A program made the translations under genes and the position numbers. From positions 124,001-188,000 of the forward strand of contig NZ_JAJJOE010000003.1 of NCBI RefSeq assembly GCF_020907405.1: DNA of 64,000 bases, written 5' to 3'. The stretch comes from Arthrobacter sp. zg-Y769. GTDB lineage: Bacteria; Actinomycetota; Actinomycetes; Actinomycetales; Micrococcaceae. Shown in pieces: positions 27,218 through 37,290 of the stretch (its first letter is position 1; every line of letters starts with the position of its first letter). The notes under the pieces were generated by a model, which had not been told where the DNA came from, searched no databases, and worked only from the letters and a program-made list of their open reading frames with translations.

Positions 27218-29326
27218 ATGCGGTCACGGAACAGGTTGGCGGCCGTACTGGGCCTGAGTGCAGTTACGGTCCTGGTACCCGCCGCGGCTTTTGCCGGGCC
27301 CGGGGATCCCCTCCACGTCGCCGCTGCCGGATTGACGGTCCAGGTACCGGTCGAATCCCCCGTGCGGATACCGCCCGGAGAATTCGTTGTGGATCCGGCC
27401 GATGTGCTGGGCGGCGACGCCTCCGAAGTGGAAGAGGCCGTTTCCGAGGTGCAGCGAAGCACCGGCTACACCCTGTACGTCGTTTATGTGGATTCCTTCA
27501 CCAGCCCCTCGGATCCCGTTGCCTGGTCGGAACAGGTGGTGCAGGGCAAGGGCATGGGGGCCAAGGAAGCGCTCCTGAGCATCGCCACCGAGGAACGGAA
27601 AATCCAGGTTTCCACCGGGGACCAGAGCGTCCTGAACCAGGCACGCCGCAATGCCATCCTCGCGGCGGCCACCGACCCGCTGCTGGGCGCCCAGGACATC
27701 TCTTCCGCGCAGTGGGCCAACAGTGCGGTAAATGCCGCCGAGTCCCTGGCGGATATTGCCCGCGGCGGAGACGGCGAGGTTGCCGCGGAAGAGTCCGGCG
27801 GAGCCGACGCGGCGCCCCTGCTGGTCGGCGGCGTCGTAGTGGCCGGCGGCCTGGGGACCGCCCTGCTGATCCGCAACCGCCGCCGCAAGTCAGTTGCTGC
27901 CGCTCCGGTGCAGCAGCAGGGACCTGCCGAACCGGTGGATCCGCTGGACACCATGAGCGTGCCGGACCTGCGCAAGCGCGCCGGAAGCCTGCTTGTGGCA
28001 GCCGACGACGCGATCAAGTCCAGCGAGCAGGAACTCGGATTCGCCATGGCTGCCTACGGCGAAAACGCCGTGACCACCTTCTCCGAGGACCTGGCCGCGG
28101 CACGGGCACACATGGGAGAATCCTTCAAACTGCAGCAGCAGCTCGACGACCACATTCCGGACACCGAACAGCAGCAGCGCGCCTGGCTGAAGGAAATCAT
28201 CCGCCGCTGCGAGGCGGTGAACGATTCGCTGCAGGCCCACAAGGACGAGTTCGATTCCCTCCGGGAGCTGGAGAAGAACGCACCGGCAGCGCTGGCGGCG
28301 GCACAGGCGGCTGCGGACCAGACCTCCTCACGCCTGAGCACCTCGGCGGCGACACTCGATTCGCTGCGTTCCCGGTATGCCGCCTCGGCGGTCAGCCAGG
28401 TCAGCGACAACATCGACCAGGCCCATGAGCGCCTGGCATTCGTGGGCAATGCCGCGGCAACGGCCAACGAAAAGCTGGCCGGGGGCGACACTTCCTCGGC
28501 AGTGGTGTCCGTCCGCGCGGCGGAAGAAGCCGTCCATCAGGCGAACGTGCTGCTGGACGCCATCGACAAGCGCAGCCAGGAACTCGACGCCGCCCGGCAG
28601 GAGCTGCAGCGCGCCGTGGCGGATGCCAACCAGGACCTTGCCCAGGCCGGTGCCATTGCGGCCGGAGGAACCACCCCCGGCCTTGCCGGCCCGGCCGCAG
28701 GCGTCCGTGCCGCCCTTGATGCGGTCAATCAGGCGACGCAGGCCGGCCCCATTGACCCGGTGGATCTGCTGCGCCGGCTGGAAACGGCCAACAGCCAGCT
28801 CGATGCCGCACTGGAGGGCATCCGCGACCGCCAGGAGCAGGAGCGGAGGGCCCGCGATTCGCTGCAGCACGCCATCATGGCGGCGCAGGCCCAGATTTCC
28901 GGTACCTCCGACTACATCCGTGCACGCCGCGGCGGCGTCGGCAGCGAGGCACGCACGCGTCTGGCCGAGGCGGAACGCAACCTGCAGCAGGCCGTGGCCA
29001 TGCAGGCCGGTGACCCGGTGAGCGCCCTGGCCTACGCCCAGCAGGCCAATGCCCTGGCCGCACAGGCCGCGGAAATGGCACAGCAGGACGTGGACGGATT
29101 CGGCGGCGGGTTCGGCGGCGGCGGAGGATTCGGCGGCGGAGTCAGCGGCGGCAACGGGCTGGGCGGCGCGCTCCTCGGCGGTATCCTCATCGATTCCATC
29201 CTCCGCGGCGGTTCACACGGCGGCGGGTGGGGCGGCGGCGGCTTCGGCGGCTTCGGCGGCGGCGGGTTCGGCGGCGGCGGAGGATTCGGCGGCGGAGGAT
29301 TCGGCTCCTCCGGCGGAAACTTCTAG
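27218..29326 (+). CDS. TPM domain membrane protein with coiled coil and Gly-rich tail
   Basis: A 702-residue secreted-facing membrane protein. The signal/anchor near residue 8-30 is followed by a TPM (TLP18.3/Psb32/MOLO-1) domain of about 120 residues, containing FVVDPADVLGGDASEVEEAVSEV and STGYTLYVVYVDSF. A transmembrane helix comes near 205-220 (LLVGGVVVAGGLGTALLI). About 400 residues of helical, Ala/Gln-rich, probably coiled-coil sequence follow, and a low-complexity GGGFGG tail ends the protein. I use the ATG at 27218, which AAGGAA precedes. It stands 102 bp upstream of pspA and shares its strand. TPM proteins are linked to membrane quality control, which fits the htrA and pspA neighbours. 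Confidence 0.86.
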   Translation: MRSRNRLAAVLGLSAVTVLVPAAAFAGPGDPLHVAAAGLTVQVPVESPVRIPPGEFVVDPADVLGGDASEVEEAVSEVQRSTGYTLYVVYVDSFTSPSDPVAWSEQVVQGKGMGAKEALLSIATEERKIQVSTGDQSVLNQARRNAILAAATDPLLGAQDISSAQWANSAVNAAESLADIARGGDGEVAAEESGGADAAPLLVGGVVVAGGLGTALLIRNRRRKSVAAAPVQQQGPAEPVDPLDTMSVPDLRKRAGSLLVAADDAIKSSEQELGFAMAAYGENAVTTFSEDLAAARAHMGESFKLQQQLDDHIPDTEQQQRAWLKEIIRRCEAVNDSLQAHKDEFDSLRELEKNAPAALAAAQAAADQTSSRLSTSAATLDSLRSRYAASAVSQVSDNIDQAHERLAFVGNAAATANEKLAGGDTSSAVVSVRAAEEAVHQANVLLDAIDKRSQELDAARQELQRAVADANQDLAQAGAIAAGGTTPGLAGPAAGVRAALDAVNQATQAGPIDPVDLLRRLETANSQLDAALEGIRDRQEQERRARDSLQHAIMAAQAQISGTSDYIRARRGGVGSEARTRLAEAERNLQQAVAMQAGDPVSALAYAQQANALAAQAAEMAQQDVDGFGGGFGGGGGFGGGVSGGNGLGGALLGGILIDSILRGGSHGGGWGGGGFGGFGGGGFGGGGGFGGGGFGSSGGNF

Positions 29327-29428
29327 CCCGCACAAGCCAAAGACGCAAAATTACACCAAGATGTACCCGTAACGCTCCATGGCGGAGACGGGGTTTTTCC
29401 GAACACAGCAGATTGAAAGGCAGACACC

Positions 29429-30166
29429 GTGGTTAAGCAGTCGATTTTCGGACGTATCACTCAATTGGCCAAGGCCAACATCAATGCCATCCTCGACCAG
29501 GCCGAGGACCCGCAGAAGATGCTCGACCAGATGGTCCGGGATTACAGCAACAACATCGCCGAAGCCGAGAGCGCCGTCGCCCAGACCATCGGCAACCTGC
29601 GGATGCTCCAGGACGATTACAACGAGGACATCCAGAACGCACAGAACTGGGGCAACAAGGCGCTGGCAGCCTCCCGCAAGGCCGACGAATTCCGCGCTGC
29701 CGGCAACACCGCCGACGCCGAAAAGTTCGACAACCTGGCCAAGGTGGCCCTTCAGCGCCAGATCGCCTCCGAGAACGAAGCCAAGGGCGCCCAGCCGACC
29801 ATTGCTTCCCAGGAAGAGATCGTTGAACGCCTCAAGACCGGGCTGAACCAGATGAAGGGCAAGCTGGACCAGCTCACCAGCAAGCGCAACGAACTGATTG
29901 CCCGCGCCCGCAACGCGTCCGCACAGACGCAGATGCACGATGCCATGAAGAGCATCGACGTTATGGACTCCACGTCAGAGGTAGGCCGCTTCGAGGAGAA
30001 GATCCGCCGCGAGGAAGCCCGCGTCCGCGGCGCCAACGAGCTGGCTTCCTCCAGCCTCGACGCGCAGTTCGAGTCCCTCGAGGACCTCGGCGAGCAGACC
30101 GAGGTGGAAGCCCGCCTGGCGGCCCTGAAGTCTTCCGGCACGACGCAGTCCGCCATCGAGGACTAA
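29429..30166 (+). CDS. pspA: PspA/IM30 family membrane-stress protein
   Basis: A 245-residue all-helical, membrane-binding phage-shock-type protein. SIFGRITQLAKANINAILDQAEDPQKMLDQMVRDY is the standard amphipathic N-terminus, and long coiled-coil helices follow to ELASSSLDAQFESLEDLG. The start is GTG at 29429, with GAAAGG 7 bp upstream. PspA stabilises stressed membranes. Neither PspBC nor PspF is present; in actinobacteria the regulators differ and ClgR often acts on it. It is downstream of the tpm gene and likely shares its promoter. Confidence 0.93.
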   Translation: MVKQSIFGRITQLAKANINAILDQAEDPQKMLDQMVRDYSNNIAEAESAVAQTIGNLRMLQDDYNEDIQNAQNWGNKALAASRKADEFRAAGNTADAEKFDNLAKVALQRQIASENEAKGAQPTIASQEEIVERLKTGLNQMKGKLDQLTSKRNELIARARNASAQTQMHDAMKSIDVMDSTSEVGRFEEKIRREEARVRGANELASSSLDAQFESLEDLGEQTEVEARLAALKSSGTTQSAIED

Positions 30167-30190
30167 CCGCACCGCTGCATCCAGTACTGC

Positions 30191-30226
30191 CGAAGGGCGG
30201 GCACCGCTACCGGTGCCCGCCCTTCG
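30191..30226. terminator. Strong bidirectional terminator after pspA
   Basis: A perfect 16 bp stem (CGAAGGGCGGGCACCG / CGGTGCCCGCCCTTCG) with a CTAC loop sits between the pspA and DUF6328 stops, which converge. TCTCGTT follows on the plus strand. Confidence 0.85.
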
Positions 30227-30231
30227 TCTCG

Positions 30232-30774
30232 TTAGTCCTTCGTCCGCCCGTCCCGGTGCCGCCGGGGCCGCTGCTGCCAGGCACGGCGCCGCACGGCCCG
30301 CCGCCGCAGGAGGAGGGGCAGCAGCAGCCAGAGCAGTGCCACCATTACCGCCACCGAGGCCGCGGCAACGGCGCCGGCCGCCCCCGAGAGTACGAGGTCG
30401 AACACCAGGCCGATGGTCCCGATCAGGATCAGGCCGACCAATACCAGCGTGATACGCAGCAGCAGGTCGGCACTATCCACCAGGTCCCTTTTGATCCGCC
30501 GCTGGAAGAAGGTACGGTGCATCACCACCGTTGACAGGAGCAGCGCGGTGACGAGCACCGAAAGCACCACCAGCGCCAGGTAAATGCCCACCTGGACCGC
30601 GTTCAACTCGGTGAAGCGCTGCTGGAACGGCAGCGTCAGCAGGAAGCCGGTCAGGATCTGGATTCCGGTCTGGAGTACCCGCAGCTCCTGGAGCAGGTCC
30701 GTCCAGTTCCTGTCCTGCTTCTGCAGCGGGGTCTCGCCCCGGTCCGGGTCCCGTTCCGCCGGGGTATCGCCCAT
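30232..30774 (-). CDS. DUF6328 multi-pass membrane protein
   Basis: A 180-residue protein with four predicted transmembrane helices (about 38-52, 62-82, 105-125, 132-157) and basic ends. The N-terminus DRNWTDLLQELRVLQTGIQILTGFLLTLPFQQRF is the DUF6328 hallmark. These are uncharacterised actinobacterial proteins. It stands alone, convergent with pspA through a shared terminator. Confidence 0.82.
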   Translation of the reverse strand: MGDTPAERDPDRGETPLQKQDRNWTDLLQELRVLQTGIQILTGFLLTLPFQQRFTELNAVQVGIYLALVVLSVLVTALLLSTVVMHRTFFQRRIKRDLVDSADLLLRITLVLVGLILIGTIGLVFDLVLSGAAGAVAAASVAVMVALLWLLLPLLLRRRAVRRRAWQQRPRRHRDGRTKD

Positions 30775-30810
30775 GGGGAGAGTCTAGTTCGCACCCCCAA
30801 GGGCAAAACA

Positions 30811-30850
30811 GAAGTCCCCCGGGGATCCATGCGGATCCTCGAGGGACTTC
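30811..30850 (-). terminator. Terminator of the initiator tRNA gene
   Basis: Stem GAAGTCCCCCGGGGATCC / GGATCCTCGAGGGACTTC with an ATGC loop, starting 6 nt after the tRNA 3' end. On the minus strand the hairpin is followed by TGTTTTG, a typical T-rich tail. Confidence 0.8.
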
Positions 30851-30856
30851 CTTTTG

Positions 30857-30930
30857 TTGCGGGGGCAAGATTTGAACTTGCGACCTCTGGGTTATGAGCC
30901 CAGCGAGCTACCGAACTGCTCCACCCCGCG
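30857..30930 (-). tRNA. Initiator tRNA-fMet (CAT anticodon)
   Basis: A 74-nt cloverleaf with anticodon CAT in CTCATAA. Two initiator hallmarks are visible: a C1:A72 mismatch at the top of the acceptor stem (CGCGGGG against CCCCGCA) and three consecutive G:C pairs in the anticodon stem (CTGGG / CCCAG). The T-arm GTTCAAAT is normal. The 3' CCA is not encoded. The single gene stands between DUF6328 and the UPF0182 gene. Confidence 0.96.
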
Positions 30931-31009
30931 GCGCGATATCTAACTCTACCCGCCGCGGCCCCGGGGCGCAAACCGACGGCGGAGCACCGGGGGCTCCGCC
31001 GTCGTTTCG

Positions 31010-34000
31010 CTAGTTGCCGCCGTCTGAGTCCTCAGCCGGAGCGGTGGCGCCGTCCTCGGGTGCTTCAGTGGCACCGCCGTCGCCGGCGCCCTCCATCCGC
31101 TCCTGGGCGGCGGTGGCACGGGCAATGGCGTCCTGGAGCCTGCTCTGTGCCTCGCCGTAGGCGGCGAAGTCGCCGCGGCCCAGGGCGGCCTGGCCGTCCT
31201 GGATCGCGGAGCCGGCATCGGACAGCGCGGTGGACAGCTCGGACTGGGCCGTTACGTCTCCCCCGCCCTCCGGAACCGTAGGCGTGGCCCCGACGTTGCC
31301 GGCGTCGCCCGTGGAGGCTCCGGAGTCTCCCCCGAAGATCTGGTTCAATGCCTCATCCAGGGTGGGAGCGAAGCCGACCTTCTCGCCGAAGTTCACCAGC
31401 ACCCGCTGCAGCGTCGGGTACGAGGCTTCACCCGAGGACTGGACATAGACGGGCTGGACGTACAGGATGCCGTCGCCGACCGGCAGCGTCAGCAGGTTGC
31501 CGTTGATGACTTCCGACGCACCCTGGCGCAGGAGGTTCAAGGCATTTGAGACGGTGGGATCGGAGTTGAACGTGTTCTGCGCCTGGCCCGGTCCGGGAAC
31601 GGCCGTATCCGTGGGCAGCGCCAGCAGCCGGAGCTTGCCGTAATCCTCGCTCCTGACACCGGGTTCTCCGGTGCCCGCATCCGCCTCCGCGGAAAGGAAC
31701 CCGTAAAGCACGTTGCGGGGGTCGCCGCCTTCGCTCACGAACGGAATGAACGGCGTGGTCAGCGAGAAGGTTGCCTCGTCCTGTCCCGGCATCTGCAGCG
31801 ACAGGTAGTACGGAGGCTGCTTCACGCTGCCGTTGCCGCCGGTGGGATCGGCGGGAACGCTCCAGGCGTCGTCGTTCTTGTAGAAGGAGTCCGGGTCGGT
31901 GACGTGGTACTTGCCGAGCAGCTCGCGCTGGACCTTGAACTGGTCTTCCGGGTAACGGACATGCGCCAGCAGGTCCGCGGACATGTCGCTGTAGTTCTTC
32001 AGGGTGGAGGGGAAGACGCTCTGCCAGGACTGCAGCAGCGGATCCTCGTCGTCCCAGGCGTACAACTCCACGGAGCCGTCGTAGGCGTCAACCGTGGCCT
32101 TCACGGCGTTGCGGATGTAATTCACCTGCTCCTGCGGCAGCGCGGCAGCGCCGGGCGTCAGCGAGTCGGTGGTTGCATCCTGCAGTTCCTGCTGCGTGGA
32201 GTAAGGGAAGTACTTGCTCGTGGTGTAGCCGTCCACGATCCACTTCACCCGGCCGTCAATGACGGCGGGGTACGCGTTGCTGTCCACGGTCAGGTACGGG
32301 GCGACCTTCTCCACCCGCTCGCGGGGATCGCGGTCATACAGGATCTGGGATTCCTCATTGATCGCGTCCGCAAGGAGCAGTTCGGTGGACTGGAACTTGA
32401 TTGCGTAGACCAGCTGGTTGAAGAGGTTCCCCACGCTCGGGCCGCCGTCGCCGCTGAACGTGGTCTGGGATTCCTCTTCCGAGTTGCCCGTCTGCGGCCG
32501 GTCGATTTCCACTGGATCGGAGCCCTCGGGGGCGCCGACCACGGAGTACTGCGGGGAGTTCTCACCGAAGTAGATCCGCGGCTCGTACTCGCCGCCTTCG
32601 CTGAGGACACCGGTTGAAGGGATGCCGGACTCCATGAAGCTCGGCTTGCCGTCCGGCCCCACCGTGGATCCGCGTGCTGCGACCACGCCGTAGCCGTGGG
32701 TGTAGAGGATGTGTTCGTTGACCCAGCCGGCCGGCACGCCTCCGACGTTCAGCTCGCGGACGGCGATAACCGTGTCCTGCACCTCGCCGTCGATCTCGTA
32801 ACGGTCCACGTTCAGGGTCTGGGGGAACTGGTAGTACTGGCGGAACTGCTGCAGCTGGCCGAAGGCGTCGGAGACGACGTTCGGGTCCAGGAGGCGGATG
32901 TTGGCCGTGGTTCCGGCGTCCTGGGCCAGGGCTCCGGCGTTCGCGTTCACCGTGGCGTCGTACGGGATGACCTCGGTGTCGGTCAGTCCGTAGGCCTCCC
33001 GGGTCAGGTCGATGTTGCGCTGGATGTATTCGCGCTCGAGGCTCAGTTCCGAAGGCTGCACCTGGTAGCGCTGGACAATCCAGGGGTAGACGCCGCCGGC
33101 CACGATGGCGGTAATGATCAGCATGGCGGTGCCGATGATGGGCAGGCGCCAGCGGCCGATAACGGCGGACAGGATGAACAGGACGGCCACAATCACCGAG
33201 GCAACGGCCAGGATGGCCTTCGTCGGGATGACGGCCTCGACATCGGTGTAGAGGGCGCCGGTCCAGGTTCCGGAGGTGCTCAGCAGGGTGTCATAGCGGT
33301 CAAGCCAGAAGTTGATGCCCTGCAGGATGAGGAAGGCTGCGGCGACGATCGCCAGGTGCAGGCGGGCCGGGCGGCTCACGAACACGCCCTTCTCCTCCAG
33401 CCGGATGCCGCCGTAGAGGTAGTGGGTCATCAGGCCGGCAATACCGGCAATGACGACGACGCTGATCAGGAAGCCCACCAGGAACCCGATAAAGGGCAGC
33501 GTGTTCAGGTAGAAGCTGTAGTCCATGTTGAACTGCGGGTCGGTCTTGCCGAAGTCGCGTCGGTTGAAGAAGAGCAGCGCCTGCTGCCACATCGACATGG
33601 CGGCCGTGCCGGCAAAGCCGCCGACCACGATCGGAATGCCGATCATAAGCAGCTTGCGGATGGGCTCAAGCTGGGCCTGGTACCGGTTCAGGTTGTCCTG
33701 GAGTGCGCTGTCCGGTGCATAGATCGGCCTGGAGGTGTAGGCCACCCGGATACTGGTGAACACTCCGGCGGCCATCACGAGGAAGGCGGCAAGGAACATG
33801 GAGATCCGGGTCAGGTTCTCCTTGACGAAGACTTCCAGATAACCCAGCTGGTTGTACCAAAGGACGTTTGCGTAGACCTGGGAGAAATACACAAAGCCAA
33901 TGACCAGCACGGCGACTACGATCAGCGTCGCGATCAGCGGGCTGCGCCGCCGCCGCCTGCCGACGGCCGTGGCCGTGCCGGGTCGGGAAAATGGGCCGTT

Positions 34001-34015
34001 TGGTCCGGAAGTCAC
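31010..34015 (-). CDS. UPF0182 family large membrane protein
   Basis: A 1001-residue protein. The N-terminal third holds about seven transmembrane helices, beginning [22 protein letters not shown], and includes the family-typical LDRYDTLLS near residue 260. The rest is a large extracytoplasmic domain. It ends in a low-complexity acidic, Gly/Ala-rich tail. The start is a GTG at 34015 ([11 protein letters not shown]), with a GAGG ribosome site 6 bp upstream; the 41 upstream in-frame codons lack homology. UPF0182 (Rv3193c in M. tuberculosis) is uncharacterised, possibly an envelope factor. Confidence 0.92.
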   Translation of the reverse strand: MTSGPNGPFSRPGTATAVGRRRRRSPLIATLIVVAVLVIGFVYFSQVYANVLWYNQLGYLEVFVKENLTRISMFLAAFLVMAAGVFTSIRVAYTSRPIYAPDSALQDNLNRYQAQLEPIRKLLMIGIPIVVGGFAGTAAMSMWQQALLFFNRRDFGKTDPQFNMDYSFYLNTLPFIGFLVGFLISVVVIAGIAGLMTHYLYGGIRLEEKGVFVSRPARLHLAIVAAAFLILQGINFWLDRYDTLLSTSGTWTGALYTDVEAVIPTKAILAVASVIVAVLFILSAVIGRWRLPIIGTAMLIITAIVAGGVYPWIVQRYQVQPSELSLEREYIQRNIDLTREAYGLTDTEVIPYDATVNANAGALAQDAGTTANIRLLDPNVVSDAFGQLQQFRQYYQFPQTLNVDRYEIDGEVQDTVIAVRELNVGGVPAGWVNEHILYTHGYGVVAARGSTVGPDGKPSFMESGIPSTGVLSEGGEYEPRIYFGENSPQYSVVGAPEGSDPVEIDRPQTGNSEEESQTTFSGDGGPSVGNLFNQLVYAIKFQSTELLLADAINEESQILYDRDPRERVEKVAPYLTVDSNAYPAVIDGRVKWIVDGYTTSKYFPYSTQQELQDATTDSLTPGAAALPQEQVNYIRNAVKATVDAYDGSVELYAWDDEDPLLQSWQSVFPSTLKNYSDMSADLLAHVRYPEDQFKVQRELLGKYHVTDPDSFYKNDDAWSVPADPTGGNGSVKQPPYYLSLQMPGQDEATFSLTTPFIPFVSEGGDPRNVLYGFLSAEADAGTGEPGVRSEDYGKLRLLALPTDTAVPGPGQAQNTFNSDPTVSNALNLLRQGASEVINGNLLTLPVGDGILYVQPVYVQSSGEASYPTLQRVLVNFGEKVGFAPTLDEALNQIFGGDSGASTGDAGNVGATPTVPEGGGDVTAQSELSTALSDAGSAIQDGQAALGRGDFAAYGEAQSRLQDAIARATAAQERMEGAGDGGATEAPEDGATAPAEDSDGGN

Positions 34016-34226
34016 AGTTACCTCATCGTTCGGTGCGTCGGCTCGCGGCCTCTCCGGGATGCACCGGCGGGAGCGTCTTCGGGTCGTGTTCCCCGCCCTG
34101 TTCCCCACCGGATGGCCCGGAAGCCGTCCGTGAATCATTCTGCCTTGGATTGCTCATTGGCTGCCACTTGGATCCGGTGCCGCAAACAACCTTGTCCCGA
34201 TCGTAACTAGGACGGGCCGTCCACTA

Positions 34227-35435
34227 CTAGGGGGTGCACTGAGGCAGGTCCGCGGCGCTCCCGCCGGCGGCGAGTTTTTCGACCGCCTTCACTGCCTCGT
34301 CCAGAGTGGAAACCTGGACAACGTCCAGGCCCTCCGGGATGTGCCCCACCACTTCGCCGCAGTTGGCTTCGGGGGCAAGGAAATACTCGGCACCTGCGTC
34401 GGAGGCCCCGATGAGTTTCTGCCGGATCCCGCCGATGGGGCCGACGTTTCCGGCCGCATCGATGGTCCCGGTTCCGGCAAAGTGCCTGCCCCCGGTCATC
34501 GGTTCCGGGGTCAGCCGGTCCACGATCCCCAGGGCGAACATCATGCCCGCCGACGGGCCGCCGACGCTTTCCATTCCGGCGCCGATGCTGACGTCGAAGG
34601 GGAACTCGAAGGACGTCGCCAGTTCGATGCCGAGCTGGTACGCGCCGGTCTCGGACTCCCGCGGAGTCACGGTTTCGGTTACTTCGTTTCCGTCCCGCCG
34701 TACAGTGATTTCCGCCGCCGAGCCGCCGCCGTCGTTCAGGACCGCGCGCAGGCTGTCGATGCCTTCGATCCGGGTGTCCCCGACCGCAACCACGGTGTCC
34801 CCGGGGAGCAGCGCGCCTTCCGCGGGCGAGCCTTCAACCACGGCTGCCACGCTGAGTTCCTGCGTAAAGCCGATATCGAGCTGCGTCAGGGCAGCGGCAA
34901 CTGCGGATTCCTGGGACGAAGTCATGGCGGCGGCATTTTCCTCGTCCACTTCTTCGCTTGTGGTTCCCGGCGCGTAGAGGAACTCGGTGGGATAGACGAC
35001 GTCGTCATTGTTGGCCCACCCTCCCACGGCCTGGAAGATGCTGATGTTGGTGCTGGGTCCGCCGGAAACGTAGACGGTGGTCAGGTCCAGCTCACCCTCC
35101 GTGGGGTAGCTCCTGCGCCCCTCGATCTCGATGATGTCCGAGTCCCCGGCACTTCCCAGCGTGTTGAACGTTGGTCCGGGAGACTCCACCACGTACTGGG
35201 CGGGAAGCAGCAGGCCGGCAGCGCCGAGTACGGCGGCGAGCCCTCCCGCGGCGATGATGGCCCGGGAACGGGCGGAGCGTTTCGCCGGTTCCGGGCGGCC
35301 CGCACCCATCCCCTGGTACGGGTAGACGGAGTAGCTTCCGTCCGGCTGCGGCGCCGGTACCGGAGATGTTCCGGGCACCGGATTGCCTGGCCCGCCTTGC
35401 GCCGCTGTGCTGCTGTCGTCATGAGAGGGGCGCAA
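34227..35435 (-). CDS. YlbL-type PDZ/Lon-like membrane protease
   Basis: About 402 residues: a disordered Pro-rich N-terminus, a transmembrane helix (AIIAAGGLAAVLGAAGLLLPAQ), a PDZ domain (VVEGSPAEGALLPGDTVVAVG, then GIDSLRAVL) and a C-terminal Lon-type S16 domain. The catalytic Ser is in GGPSAGMMFALG and the Lys in IGGIRQKLIG. The start is unclear; TTG at 35435 follows AGGAAAAGG at a good distance, while the open frame extends 64 codons upstream. Relatives (B. subtilis YlbL; Rv3194c) act as signalling-type membrane proteases. It follows UPF0182's neighbour layout and is divergent from the DUF2342 gene. Confidence 0.85.
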   Translation of the reverse strand: MRPSHDDSSTAAQGGPGNPVPGTSPVPAPQPDGSYSVYPYQGMGAGRPEPAKRSARSRAIIAAGGLAAVLGAAGLLLPAQYVVESPGPTFNTLGSAGDSDIIEIEGRRSYPTEGELDLTTVYVSGGPSTNISIFQAVGGWANNDDVVYPTEFLYAPGTTSEEVDEENAAAMTSSQESAVAAALTQLDIGFTQELSVAAVVEGSPAEGALLPGDTVVAVGDTRIEGIDSLRAVLNDGGGSAAEITVRRDGNEVTETVTPRESETGAYQLGIELATSFEFPFDVSIGAGMESVGGPSAGMMFALGIVDRLTPEPMTGGRHFAGTGTIDAAGNVGPIGGIRQKLIGASDAGAEYFLAPEANCGEVVGHIPEGLDVVQVSTLDEAVKAVEKLAAGGSAADLPQCTP

Positions 35436-35724
35436 CTGACCAACCTTTTCCTGCGCTCGAGTGCCGTGCGTCTGATGTACGTCTGATGCACGTGTGCTGT
35501 TATGGGCCGGCGCCCGCTGTCGGGCTGCCAACCCTGCAAGCCTACGCCCGGCTCCCCGCCGGGGCGTGCAGCGCAGGCTTTGCCTACAGCGAACGAAATC
35601 AGGCTGTGCGGGACAGAGGTTGGGCACTGCCGGTAACGTAAGGGCAATATGGTCGGCAGGTGCCGGACGTTTGCACGCATTATTTTTCCCGCTTTATCTT
35701 CTTCCACAGGACCGGTGGTATCCC

Positions 35725-37218
35725 ATGAGTTCCAATCCATCCGACCGCGGGGACAACCCCCAGGATCCGCTGTCCGAGATGCTCGCGCGCCTGTTCGGCG
35801 CCGGCGGGGCGGGCGGCATGGACCCTTCCGAGCTCGCCAAGGCCGCCGGACTGCCCTCGGATCCCAACGCCATGGCCATGATCTTCCAGCAGGTCCAGGC
35901 CATGTTCAGTGCTTCCTCGGACGGTCCGGTGAACTGGCAGCTGGCCAAGGACAACGCCCGCCGGGTCGCCGCAACCGGCAGCGACCCGTCCACCGGCCCG
36001 ACGGCGGCCCGCGAGGTTGACGAGGCGCTGCACCTGGCTGAGCTCTGGCTTGACCCCGCCACCGATTTCGCGTCCACGGCCAGCATTGGCCGGGCCTGGT
36101 CGCGGGCCGAATGGGTTGAAGCGACCATGGATTCCTGGCGACGCCTGACCGAACCGGTGGCCGTCAGCATTTCGGAAGCGCTTTCCAACGCCATCACCAC
36201 GCAGATGCCCGAAGAAATGAAGTCGATGATGGGCGGAGCCTCCTCGATGCTCGCCAACATGGGCGGAGCAATGTTCGGCATACAGCTCGGCCAGGCGGTA
36301 GGGGCCTTGTCCAAGGAGGTGGTGAGTTCCACCGACGTCGGGCTGCCGCTTGCAGCCGGAACCATGGCCCTGCTGCCCGCCAACGTTGCCGCCTTCGGGG
36401 AAGGCCTGGATATCCCGGAAGCGGAAATCCGCCTGTACCTTGCGGTCCGGGAAGCAGCCCACGCCCGCCTCTTCGCACAGGCACCGTGGCTGGCACCCCA
36501 CCTCTTCGGCACCATCGAAAGCTATGCCCGCGGCATCCACATTGACATATCCAAGATCGAGGAAGCCGCCCGGGACATCGATCCGGCGAATCCCGAATCC
36601 ATCCAGGCCGCGCTTTCCGGCGGAGTCTTCCAGCCCCAGCGCACTCCGGCCCAGGACGCCGCCCTCGAACGGCTGGAAACCGCCCTGGCGCTGGTGGAGG
36701 GCTGGGTAGACGAAGTCACTGCCGCGGCAACCGTGAACCTGCCGTCGGCCGGAGCGCTGCGGGAAATGATCCGCCGGCGCCGTGCAAGCGGCGGCCCGGC
36801 CGAGCACACCTTTGCTTCCCTGGTGGGACTGGAGCTGCGGCCGCGGCGGCTGCGCGATGCCGCCGCACTGTGGGCGCATCTGACGCAGGAGCGCGGCATT
36901 GAAGGCCGCGACGCCATCTGGCAGCATCCCGACCTCATGCCCACCTCCGAGGACCTTGACGACCCGAAGGGCTTCGGGCGGCGGCGCGAGCTCCTGGAGG
37001 CGGCCGACTCCGACGTCGATGCAGCCCTGAAGCGCCTGCTCGAAGGCGGTTTCGACACCCCTGCGGAGGACTCGGATGCCGGGGAACCGGGGGCCGGAGA
37101 GGCTGCTCCGGAGACGCCGGGGACAGACACCGACACTGACGCCGGGACAGACAACGCAGGTGACGAAGGCGAAGCAGATAGCGGAAGCGACGGGGACGGC
37201 AAACCCGGAGCCAGCTAA
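35725..37218 (+). CDS. DUF2342 zinc-dependent metalloprotease-like protein
   Basis: A 497-residue protein of the DUF2342 family, often named coenzyme F420 biosynthesis-associated or zinc-dependent protease. The core LYLAVREAAHARLFAQAPWLAPHLFGTIESYARGI near residue 235-270, and RVAATGSDPSTGPTAAREVDEALHLAELWL near 75, are diagnostic. The motif AAH lacks the standard HExxH, so proteolysis rests on the family name only. A long acidic Ala/Gly tail ends the protein. The ATG at 35725 is used; the upstream frame (35494) is part of the divergent gap. Rv3195 holds this place in M. tuberculosis. Confidence 0.85.
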   Translation: MSSNPSDRGDNPQDPLSEMLARLFGAGGAGGMDPSELAKAAGLPSDPNAMAMIFQQVQAMFSASSDGPVNWQLAKDNARRVAATGSDPSTGPTAAREVDEALHLAELWLDPATDFASTASIGRAWSRAEWVEATMDSWRRLTEPVAVSISEALSNAITTQMPEEMKSMMGGASSMLANMGGAMFGIQLGQAVGALSKEVVSSTDVGLPLAAGTMALLPANVAAFGEGLDIPEAEIRLYLAVREAAHARLFAQAPWLAPHLFGTIESYARGIHIDISKIEEAARDIDPANPESIQAALSGGVFQPQRTPAQDAALERLETALALVEGWVDEVTAAATVNLPSAGALREMIRRRRASGGPAEHTFASLVGLELRPRRLRDAAALWAHLTQERGIEGRDAIWQHPDLMPTSEDLDDPKGFGRRRELLEAADSDVDAALKRLLEGGFDTPAEDSDAGEPGAGEAAPETPGTDTDTDAGTDNAGDEGEADSGSDGDGKPGAS

Positions 37219-37239
37219 CCGGCCCGTCCCCTCCACCCC

Positions 37240-37277
37240 GCAGCTACTCCAGAGGCAGCAGCCTTTGGAGTAGCTGC
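37240..37277. terminator. Strong hairpin between convergent DUF2342 and M48-type genes
   Basis: GCAGCTACTCCAGAGG pairs with CCTTTGGAGTAGCTGC (one G-T pair) around CAGCAG. ATTTAAGG follows on the plus strand. It serves the DUF2342 gene and, in the other sense, the M48 gene. Confidence 0.8.
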
Positions 37278-37290
37278 ATTTAAGGAGTGG

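Noticed and set aside
30651-30971. Minus-strand frame of 106 codons across the tRNA
   Set aside because: It reads through the tRNA-fMet sequence (VARWAHNPEVASSNLAPAT), a frequent false ORF.
32696-34210. Plus-strand frame opposite the UPF0182 gene
   Set aside because: Antisense shadow of a well-supported 1001-residue membrane protein.
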